DNA of 59,279 bases from Rhizophlyctis rosea (Eukaryota > Chytridiomycota > Chytridiomycetes > Rhizophlyctidales > Rhizophlyctidaceae), in contig JADGJC010000254.1 in the NCBI GenBank assembly GCA_027596075.1, positions 1 through 59,279 of the forward strand, given 5' to 3'. The translations under genes and the position numbers were made by a program. Of the stretch, positions 46,515 through 56,291 are shown piece by piece. How positions within the stretch are numbered: position 1 is the first letter of the stretch; every line of letters starts with the position of its first letter. Below the pieces are notes generated by a model that did no database searches, had not been told where the DNA came from, and saw only the letters and a program-made list of their open reading frames with translations.

Positions 46515-49500
46515 TCACTTCAGTAAGTCCATGTAGATTGGGGGATCAACATACGGGACCCTTGCAACCCACGTTGCTAGCATCCTGTCAAACAAGCGTT
46601 GAAGATGCGCGTTCAGAAGGGTGCAAAGCTCACTGAAGATGGTACCGAGTTCTTGTGTAGATTCAATATGGTCGAGAACATGGTCAAAAGCATACTGCAG
46701 TTGCTCCGACGGATCATGGGCGATGTGCTGATATGGACGCAGCCAAGTGGTCGTACGGGTGTTGTGATCGATATACCATGGCCTGGACTTCATGTGCCGA
46801 CATTCCCATCCGTCAGGCAGCAGGCCGAGGTGATCCGCAAACACAGGTGGCCGGGCATTAGGATGAATCCAAGTGGACCTACGGTTGTTGTGGTCGATAT
46901 AATACGAGTTCCCCTCCTTGCTTAATCTCCTTTCCCACCCTTCTGGCAGCGATGGCTCGAGCCCTGGGTTATAGGCACGTGCGCTGCCGGTGTTGAGGAA
47001 GATGTATCGAACTTGGCCCAATTCGTCTACATGCCTTTCCCAACCGGCGGGCACTACATATAGATCGAAGTCAAAATCGAGCCACGCATACGCGAAATCA
47101 AAGGTGTCGCTGGCGGCTACGCTGATTCGCCTTAGAGCGGTGTCTAAAAGGGCGTCGTTTGTTAAGTCGGCTGCCAGTCGATCATGCAGAGTTCGCTGAA
47201 GAGTTCTGACATCTGGGACCATCTCTGGGGCGCTGGACGAATCTGAAGAACTTGGGAGGTCGTGGCTCGATAATGTCAACCGGTGTTGATCCAATGTGAA
47301 CGGATCCTCCTTCTGCATTTCCGAGTTTTCCGAACCGGTATTATCCAAGGATCCCTTTCCCGACTCCACGGTCCCCTCCGCTAAAACATGCGTGGGATCT
47401 TCCTGATCACTTACAACCCCAGCCGTCTCTCCCAACGCGTTGTCCTCAACCCCGTCAGAAGTCAAACCTGGAGGCTTATCCAACTCGGCCCCATCAAATA
47501 CCCGAAAAGACTCCTTCTCTAACTCTAAAATCATTCCCATCATGTCCCGAAGCCGAGCTTTAATTCCCTCAAAGGAGGAAACTTCATCTCCCTCTTCCAA
47601 GACATTCACTTCAGCCCATCTCACTTGCTCCTTGTCCGCCACAAAGATGTGTGGTGGCATCTCCAATTTCATGACACGCAGACACGCCAGCGCCATCCGC
47701 TCATGGGCATCTCCCAAATGCACCAACATCCTGCCATTCTTGCACCGTAAGGGATCCGTCAAGAAATCTGAATAACAGGTATGAAAATCCATTGGGAAAA
47801 AGTATGAAGTATACAAGGGGAAGCCAGTCTCAACCAACCTGCGACGCTCTTATGCTTAACAGTCACTGTTTCTCCGAGTTGTAGGACATTAGAGACCTCA
47901 TGCACCGCATCCCGTACAATCTGCACTGGAAGGTCCAGCAATCCGGCAACTTGAGGTAATGAAAGTGGTTTGACGCTTGCGACGATACACTCCATGACAC
48001 GGGGGAGGTTGTGATTGTGGTTGTATGCTTTCTGCAAAGCTCGCTCGTAAAGAACGTCCATATCATCTGGTAAGTCCCGTATCGCCACCCTCAAGTCCGC
48101 CTCCGTTACCGCACCCCGCAGCAATTCAGCAGCGTTGGATAGCCAGATTAACAGGCCTCCACTCATTGTAAAGATGTTACGCTTGATTTGATGGAAGTCG
48201 GGCAGTGTTTTCCAATGCTCCAGGATGGAGGAAGCGTATATGTCGGCGTCGGCTTGATTTTCTGTTGCAGCTACTTCCAGCTCTGTCCAGGGCCTGAGAT
48301 TGCCGAAAGCCGATTCAATGTCCGGCTCCTTGCGGCTGGTTATGAAAAGCATGACGAATGAAGGTAGATTGGCGCATTGCTTCCGAGAATGTTCAAGATT
48401 TCATGCCGATGATTGATGGTACCGCACTCTGGGAGCGCATATGAGAGGGGCACGCTGGAATATGGAGGCAAAAATGTCTTACCATCCAAAGCATCAACGA
48501 CAAACACTACTGTCCCGTTTGGGTCATGAACGCTATCCAACGGCTCTCGAATCAGCACACGGAACTGGTCTTCGAGGGGCAAGGTGTTGACATCGGATCT
48601 TTTCGTAAGTACTCTCGACAGATTCAACGCCAGGTTATGGTTCCACTCTGCTAGTCCATAGGCCAGAGTATGTAACAGTCTCTTCGATTGTCCCGGAAGT
48701 CAGTATACTTTGAGCAACGTATGCTGTTGTTAACATGACCCACCTCGGCATCTCTCTTATCTGTATCATCATGTTTGCAAAAGAACGCCGTGCCGAGGCG
48801 CCATTCGCCTTGCAATGCATCGGCAACTATGGCAGCCACGATGGATTTCCCCACTCCCGGATCCCCTTTGAGCCAGAATAGACGGGAGTCCTCGTTCCGC
48901 AACCAATTTAAGACGCTATCCACCAGCCACCTTCGGGTGCCCGCCTGATGTGCATCCCGCAAGCGCGATCGGTCCGCTTCCATGCCGAGAGGGCGAAGGG
49001 TCTCTTGCAAATGTCTGAGCGCTGCAGCAACCGTGTGGTCTAGTGCGAGGGCTGCTTTAAAACCATCCGCCAACTCCCTCTTTGCTCTCTGGTATGCTTC
49101 CTTGGCAAGTGCTCTGATGCTATCGAAAAAGGTCAGTGACCTCAATAGTACATCCATACTGCCAACAACTCACTGCTGGTACTCCGTCGGCCAGGCATGA
49201 ACGCCTTGTAGGTTGAAGATGTTTTGCATGATCTGCCGAATGGTCTGTTTGCGTGGACTTGCAGGATGGGAGTGGCGTGCATTGGGGAATTCGTCGAAGG
49301 ACTTTGGGATTTGAAATCGGATCAGGTTCTCTTGGTTGCTTGCGCTCTCTACCGCGCCGACCAAAACAAGGAGTAACCGCGCATTCCCCTTTTCTCGTCG
49401 CGCCAGAGCAATCTCCCACTATAAAGAATAAACAGATTGAATAATTAGTCACGAGATAAGGGAGCGGTAAGGGACCATTGGTACCTCCAAAAGCATGTTG

Positions 49501-49640
49501 TCAGGTCTATGATCCGCTTTTTTAAGTCTTTCAAGCGCAGCTTCCGAACACAGAATCATCGAACTTTTGCTTGATGAAGCCCCTGGAGGAACCCATTCCC
49601 CCACCCTTCACCAGGTACCAAGCAAACACTGCAGAAGCTT
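46515..49640 (-). CDS. TIR-NACHT-WW STAND receptor (NLR-like), possibly frameshifted
   Basis: Minus-strand pieces in order: a TIR-like region (from about 49640 to 49485, then 49174-49418), NACHT exons (48744-49119, 48483-48681, 47839-48428) and a last exon (46515-47767). The TIR part shows PGEGWGNGFLQGLHQAKV, RPDNMLLEWEIALARRE and HSHPASPRKQTIRQIM. The NACHT has a Walker A KGDPGVGKS, a Walker B VVFVVDALDEC created by splicing, LFITSRKEPD, and a winged-helix end (KHKSVADFLTDPLRC). After an acidic linker come a degenerate WW unit and two good WW domains (46860-46949 and 46731-46820). Two one-base shifts are apparent: near 49557-49564 in the TIR, and near 48363-48375, where NILGSNAP should run on as NLPSFVMLFITSR. 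No start codon was fixed. Family knowledge: NACHT proteins switch by nucleotide binding and oligomerise; TIR signals or degrades NAD; WW binds Pro-rich ligands. Domains are sure; intactness is not. Confidence 0.8.
46731..46949 (-). repeat. Tandem WW-domain coding duplication
   Basis: Two copies 129 bp (43 codons) apart encode LPEGWERRLSKEGNSYYIDH and LPDGWECRHMKSRPWYIDHN, each ending in a second Trp 20-21 residues after the first (STW and TTW). The DNA around the Tyr-Ile-Asp-His codons is still similar between copies, so the duplication is fairly recent. A third, degenerate unit (VPAGWERHVDELGQVRYIF) precedes them and has lost its second Trp. Confidence 0.85.
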
Positions 49641-50403
49641 GATAAGCATCTTAATCCGTGGGTGTTACATTATCAATGACGACACGTACGAATCCAGAAA
49701 ACAGTGTTGGATCTCTTCACCATAGCTTGTCATGGACATGTATAGACCCAGCTTTGTTGCAATCCCGTGATCGGTTCTGACTCTGTAGCTGCAGTCAAAT
49801 GGGGCCAACAGTTAGGGGAAGCGGGGGTAAGACATGTCCCAAAGTGACTGCCAACCTGACAAAGTAGTGGTGCTCCTTAAAACAGTTAGGGAAAGCGGGG
49901 GTAAGACATATCCCAAAGTGACTGCTCACCTGACAAAGTAGTGGTGCTCATTAAAATTCATCTTGCATGTCCAGTTTGCCTGCACGGAGATGGACGTAAC
50001 TGGCTCTGAATCCTTATCATTGACCTCTGTTCGTTTGATTGAGCAACAGTGAGTTCGGCGTGTGCAGAAAATATCAATTCAAAGAAACGCACCGTGAATA
50101 TCATCACCTATGGCACTGACTTCTTTTTCCACATGAACGAGAAAATTGGTTGTGCCACCTTGAATCTGGCGACGTAGAACATCCGTGGTTTTTACCGAAC
50201 ATTCTGTTTCAGCGTGCTTATAGCATATCTTGAATCGTTGCGTTGATGATATTTCGAGATCGTTTCGGATCTATGGCCTGTATGAGAAATCAATGGATAT
50301 GCTACAATGTTCATCCGACGGATCACCTTTTTTTCTACATCCTTTAAATCGTCTGAAGGATCAACAAAGATTTCCACGGTCTCTAAGGCTTGCACATGAG
50401 TGA
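49641..50403. other. Upstream region of the NACHT gene with tandem repeat
   Basis: No gene is recognised. A 74-bp tandem repeat at 49807-49954 is listed separately. The missing 5' end of the TIR-coding region, including the start codon, should lie in the first part of this stretch. Confidence 0.45.
49807..49954. repeat. 74-bp tandem repeat, two copies
   Basis: Copy 1 is at 49807-49880 and copy 2 at 49881-49954, head to tail. Each starts AACAGTTAGGG and contains AAGCGGGGGTAAGACAT, CCCAAAGTGACTG and CACAAAGTAGTGG-like sequence (ACCTGACAAAGTAGTGGTG). They differ at only a few positions. The unit lies upstream of the NACHT gene and downstream of the GH7 gene. Confidence 0.9.
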
Positions 50404-51647
50404 CTAATATGTTACACTTCTGTGCTGTATCGGATGATGAAGACTAGGAACGGCCAACACCTTCGGCGCGACCAAGGTAGCCTTAATATCCTTCATGAAA
50501 TCCACCCTGATGTTGGTGTAGGACGGTGCATTCTCTCCAACCGTCTGGTTACACCTGGCATTAAGAGCAACCCCCTGATCCAACCAGCTCATGCCGTTCC
50601 CATACTCCGCACTAGATACGTTGCCCCAAAAACTGAAGACCAAGACTTGTCCCAAATCGAAGCTGTTCCCGAGATTTTTGAGGCCGCCGGTACGGGTGTA
50701 GTTCGTGTTCCAGCTCTCGATCTCCGTGCAGTACTTGTCGGTTATAAGGGTTTGTGCGACGGCCTTGCCGTTTTGCAGAGTGTAAGTGTATTGTTGAACT
50801 CCGACCAGGTCGCCGGTATCGGTGTTGTCGTGGGTTCTGAAGGCAGTGAGGAGCGTGAAGGTCTCGGAGGTGTTAATGTAAAGGCCTGGACCGACGATGT
50901 TGTGTTGGTCGCGGTTGGTGTTGACGTTGCAGCCTTGGTGTGCGCAGTAACCTGTGTTGACAGCGGGATCTATGTGAATAGGAGTTCGTGTATGTGATGA
51001 GTTGGGTTGGGATAGGCATTACCATTTTCGGTCTGGTTGCATGGGTGCATGGAGTACGCTTTGGTGGCTGCGTTTCCTTCCATGATGTCGATCTCGTTAC
51101 AGGTTCCTTGTGCATCGCAGTAACCCTGTTCAACAGAGCACGAAGATAGGAAGCATTAGAAATATTGGGTGATGAAGGATGCATTTAATTCAAAGGCTGA
51201 GCATGCCGCAATATCACATTCAGACTGTCAGACACCTCTCACCACACTTACCGTGCCAAGTTGAGAATTCTCCGGCATCGGGCTGAAATAAAACGCTGCA
51301 TTCTGACCGCAATACACCCCTCCAATATTCACGTCGACATACAGCATCCTGTTCTTCAATTTGAGCAAGTAGTACTTCCATGAGTCCATGTCGAAAAGGT
51401 ATGCCCGAGCGAATTGCGTTTGCTTTACTCCGTTCCGGAGCGGCACGAATCCGTCGGCAGTGATGTTGTGAGCGCCCTCAGTGACAATGCCCGTGTTCAG
51501 TTTGTGGCATCTTTTGTCGGGTGTGTCACAGCGGGTGATTGGGACAGAAAGGTACTGTGAGGGACTGATTTTTGGGGCCGCGGCGGCATGGGCGATGGTG
51601 AGGGTCGCGAGGAGGGCGATGGTGATGGTCTTTGGACAGAACATCAC
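50404..51647 (-). CDS. Glycoside hydrolase family 7 (cellulase-type), compact
   Basis: Three minus-strand exons (51252-51647, 51023-51125, 50404-50951) joined by GTAAGT/CAG and GTAATG/CAG introns encode 348 residues. The N-terminus is a signal peptide ending in a run of Ala (ATLTIAHAAAA). The second exon carries GYCDAQGTCNEIDIMEGN. Its E-I-D-I-M-E matches the GH7 catalytic E-x-D-x-x-E, in which the first Glu is the nucleophile and the last the acid/base. Other GH7 landmarks are VYCGQNAAFYFSPM before it, and QGCNVNTNRD, VGPGLYINTSETFTLLTAF, GQVLVFSFWGN and MSWLDQG after it. The enzyme would cut beta-1,4 bonds in cellulose outside the cell with retention of configuration. It is shorter than the usual core of about 430 residues and shows no cellulose-binding module. 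Endo versus processive action cannot be read from the motifs. Confidence 0.88.
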
Positions 51648-54600
51648 GATGGGGTGCGGGAAGAGAAGTGTGAGAAACAGGGGATTGCCCTTGAATTGGG
51701 AAATGGGATGAGGAGAGAGCAGGATATTATAGGATCCTAGACTCGGATCCTTTCAATTTGCCCAGAGTTTCTAAGTTTCGGCACGACGGAGGCACTTCCG
51801 ACATTTCCCCGAGGTGTGTTTCCAAAAAATTGTAACTTGAAGAGTTTTATACCCGATTTTGCTAAATCTGCTTTTGTGGACAATCAACCAAGACGGTTAC
51901 CTTCATGAAGCTCCGACGGAGATCATCCGATGCCCATCATCACCTTGTTCTCTGGAGCGCGTGCGCAGCATGGTGCGCCACCTGCAAGTCGTTCGGGGTG
52001 TTTAGTTCAAATGACCTGCTGAAATTGGCCACTCATGTTCAGAAACTCACATACATATGCCAGTACGCAACCGATCGGCCAGCCACTTTTTGAGGGCGAG
52101 TGAATGCACCGGTGATGTAGGTCGGAGGGCGACTTGCGGAGCTGCAACAGGCTGCCCGCGCGGGATTTAACCAGCAGTGCGCTTGCAGCGCAGCGGGCAC
52201 TTTGCACACCCCTCCCTAAGTGGTGACCGTCCAAAGTGCACTCCGGACGTCCGACCAGCACCAGCGTCTGGACTCTGGACAACCAGACCACGGCAATTGG
52301 AAGGTTTTGTTACTGTATTGTCTATTGTTACTGCGGGTCTAAAATAAAAAGTGCCGAAATGATTTGATGGCCAGGTCGTTGCCGCAGAAGACAGTTGAAG
52401 GGCATCAAGTTGTCTCAGCTTATGATCATTCGGGCAATGAACGCCAGCAACGCCCCGCTACCAAGCGAGGCTGTTTGATGATACCACGAACCGGATTCTG
52501 AGGAATTGATTCAACTCCAAAACGCAGAGTTGGGGAAGTTTTGAACTTGTCCAAATTGTTCACTGCCGGTGACGGCCAGGACATTTGCAAATCGCCGCTA
52601 GAATAGGATCCTAGGGAAACCGACCCTTTACGCATTGCCCCTCCCACGCCTTTGCTGCACGTGCTCAACATACTCATGTCCTCTGCTCATCTCCTGGCAG
52701 GACGGACACCCATCCGTAAAAAACGGGAGAGCACAAATAGGGCAGGCGGAGGGCTTGAACCCTCTACCTCCGAAGCGCAGCATGGAGGCTTGGTATCCGG
52801 GTATCGGAGGTCCTTCAGCAAAGTCAAAAACTTGCTCGAACATCTCGAACAGCCGGAGGTAACCGTTTTCTCAACGGGCCAGGTGTATAAGCTAAAGTGC
52901 AACTACCGCTACAACGACAATGTGGTAAGGAGCTATCGAGGACATTACGGTGCTCCCCTTCCACCTGGACCTAGGACTAATCCACAATGTACAAGTCCTT
53001 CCTGTCATTCAACATCAGCCTCTTAGGTCACGTGGCCCATTTTGACGATGTCTTGACGTCGATTCACCTGGATGTCAGCTTCTGAAACATTCGATCCATT
53101 GCCAGGTGCCTACTATGTTAGCGGTACTTTTGGTCGAATTTGGTCAGTATCTCGATGGACTGAACAAATTTATGACGACTCATTCAACTTACTCTGTTCA
53201 CTCGTTAGCTTTGAAGCCGTCACAAACTGTACTGTTACTATAGTAAGTAAGGGCTCACACTTGTGTCCGGGCTTGTGAAGACGATAATGAGCGGGGCCAT
53301 AGCAAACATCTCAGAATCCCATCTGTGGTGTGTGCTACGTTCTTCATCTTCGTTTGTTATCTTTTTGCACGCATCTTGGTACGAACATCTCCGACAGTCA
53401 TCTCAATTCTCATTGAGAAGTGCTGGTGAACGTCATGGTCTGTAGTTGTCCACCCTTGAGAAGGTGAGTGCGTCAAAATGAAAGCGTTTCCTTTTGATCA
53501 AACGATGTGCCTACATCGGGCACGATGACGGACCATACAGAAGAAGTCAGCCGCGCATGTCCGACATACATGCGCTCACGGAGGATTACTCGAATTCGTT
53601 GTCAAACTGCGTTGAACTCATTACCTGACAGATTAAACAAAGTTGGATACCTTTTCACTGTTCGCACTTGGAGTGTCCCTTAGCGAATTCCCGATTCGCA
53701 AATCGAGCATTCCTTCTTCTGATCAACTCACCGACTATTGCGCGAAGTTGGACACAATGGAACTATACAGTCTTAAGACCGCGGACTGCGATTCGGAAGC
53801 CTTCAAAAGAAGAAGTCGGTCAGTCCAGAGGTTGAAGGGTCCATCGAGCTGACTCGGCTCCTGTAGATCGCTTCATTAAGGTGGCGTCGCATTTGTTTTT
53901 CTGCACCGAGTTCCTGAACAACGAGCAAATACTGCGGGTGGGTTCGCGTTCCAGATATGAAGATCTTGTGCACTTTGTGCTTCGATCCTACTGTTATTTG
54001 TCATCTACATCACTGACATCTCCGCTTCAACTCGCCTTGATGATGTTCCGAACGTGCATTAGGCATGCGTATGCGGTACGCGCCACTTCTTTTTGCTTCC
54101 CCGGCCTCTTCATGACAGATGCTCAGTATGTCAAAAACCCTACTGAATATTGTTAAATCCGTTGATTCAATATGGAATCATCGGGCGAAATGCTCGTCCG
54201 ACCTTGTTCCAAGATCATGTGCGGGTTGCATTGGTGCATGGTTCAATCAGAAACGGCAATCTCTCCTCCTTGCACTGCTCACTCCTCACCATGGTTGTAT
54301 GCGTGGAGATGCCCCGATCTCTGCTTTTTTGATCTGTTGCTGAAAATCTGGTTGACTAGCACAAACACCACGCAAAATAAGTTGCAGTATTTAAGATGTA
54401 AAGGGTGGCAACGACCCAACTAATTGCATTGCACTGAGATGTATGATTAGAAACCTCTGGCCATACACCCTGAGGCTCATGTCATTTGTTCCAAACCGCG
54501 TTGAGAGCAAACTAACTGCAAAAATGTAGCCTATATCATACTCTGTGAAGTCCTCGAGAGTTGATCACTGATCAAGGCACTGAGGCCGTTCAGAGGGTCA

Positions 54601-56291
54601 CAATCCGCAAATCAAAGAATGTTATGCGTCCTTCCTCAAGATCAACATTTATCGTTCCCGTTCCTCCAGCCTACGTATCTTGATTCTGGGTTACTTTTCA
54701 ATGCGTAAAGGATGTCAGTGTCACCACTCCGGACATCGCGCCCGTTTTGTTGTCCAAAACCCGGGACACTTTCTACATATGAATGACTGCGTCTTGCTAT
54801 ACATTCCAGTGTTCCAAAACGTATAACTTAACCTTAGCTAACCTTCATGTTCAGGCACACCGCAAGAAATCAATAAAGTGCATATGATCTTCAGCGACGT
54901 CCCGGGGAAAAGAGAAAGCGGGCAATCTTCAGACGGCACCGGACGGATCCAGTGGATAATCATGATGGACACCGTCTTCCATTGAATGGATGATACTGAT
55001 AGACAACAATGACAGAGATGATGTTGTCGATTTCAATTTTTGTGGCTTTTATCCATTAGGAGCTTCTACATCTCTCAAATGAGACTCCTCGGTTTGAAGT
55101 GTTGTGGGTTGATGGTGAAATGCACACGACCATATTCTATCACGAATCCAGCTTTCGTTCTCTTTTTAGATCCGCCATTGTTAAGTTACCGAGCCAATAA
55201 TATGAATGTGAATTCCACATTGCCGGGTCTCCCTAAGACCTCCATAACCTTCTCTATGGAGAGGAGACCTCGTTTTCACTGGTGTCGTCTGCATTGTTTG
55301 AAATATGCTTTGTCATTATCATTGGACGTAATGTGCCATTAGCCATACCATTCGTTCGGGTCGGCATAGGCGTAACTCCCCGCAGATGCGACTCCGCTTC
55401 CTTTTTGTGAACTGTCTGCAGCAATCGAAGGAAGAAGCAACATCGACGAGGTAAACAAAAAGGAGATCAAAGACTGTCGAGGGGTGGAGCTGGTAGTTGT
55501 ATCAGCACGAAACATCGTTTGAATACCTTGAATCTGCTGCTCTGACTAACTTCGTAGGAGCTTATGAAACTTGCAATGCAATAGGTGTTGTTGCAATGAG
55601 AGGCAAGCCAGCATCCAGAAAAACCAGCGAAGACGATCGTTCGAGGTATCCGAAATTGCGGTATGTCATCTAAACAACCTGCAGTTGTGTTCTTCCTCCA
55701 TTTGTTTCCGAATAATCTTCGTTACTACACGCAAAGTTGAAGTACAGAAGGTTTGACCGCTCGGTCTAGATTGAATATTATATGTGGGGAACGAAAAAAA
55801 TCAAGTCCGCCTACTATCGTACCGTGCGTGACCACGCCTGATGTGGGCCACAAGTCCCGATTCCATGTGCCAATTGCTTTGCATCAAGGCAATAGCCTCC
55901 ACCACGCCTACCATGCAAGGATACATGCCCAATGGTGTTTCAATAAGCAAATGAACACACAGAGTAGTCGTCATCACAGTAGATAGGACCCAAACGATGC
56001 AGGAGCCCATTCTAGACAAATCATAATAATGATAATCAATAAACGATACAGGATATGAACGGCTCTCGCCACAGACAGTGCAGAGAAACAGAACGGAAAC
56101 AGAAGATAGTACATGAAAATAAGCAATATAACAAAAGCCCATCTAACTTCGAACACTAACGGACCTAATCTTCTGTCCAACTCATAACCTCCACCTCCCA
56201 TCGTATGGAAGTCACCTCCCACATTCAAACAGATAACAAATAAACAAATAAACAAACAAACAACCCATCCCCCCACCACCCAACCCCCCCC
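51648..56291. other. 4.6-kb gene-poor region
   Basis: Apart from a small zinc-finger-like frame (52628-52843) I see no coding feature. The first 200 bp upstream of 51647 is the GH7 promoter. The last part (about 56.2 kb), with short A-rich and C-rich runs, is probably the 3' side of the F-box/LRR gene. No transposase, reverse transcriptase or terminal repeats were noticed. Confidence 0.5.
52628..52843 (-). CDS. Small zinc-finger-like reading frame (uncertain)
   Basis: A 71-codon minus-strand frame from an ATG at 52843. It contains two C-x-x-C pairs, CPIC and CPSC, nine residues apart (CPICALPFFTDGCPSC), followed by a basic tail with QQRRGRGN. The pairs could bind one zinc ion. No splice partner was found upstream and the frame may be a fragment of a larger or mobile-element protein. 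Chance cannot be excluded at this length. Confidence 0.3.
   Translation of the reverse strand: MFEQVFDFAEGPPIPGYQASMLRFGGRGFKPSACPICALPFFTDGCPSCQEMSRGHEYVEHVQQRRGRGNA

Noticed and set aside
49500..49620. Reading the TIR region in the frame that gives GEWVPPGASSSKSSMILC
   Set aside because: The alternative frame gives CLVPGEGWGNGFLQGLHQAK, which fits the TIR pattern much better, so a frameshift is preferred over this reading.
52735..52775. A GGTTCAAGCC-like string on the minus strand, resembling a tRNA B box
   Set aside because: No A box at the right distance and no cloverleaf can be folded around it.
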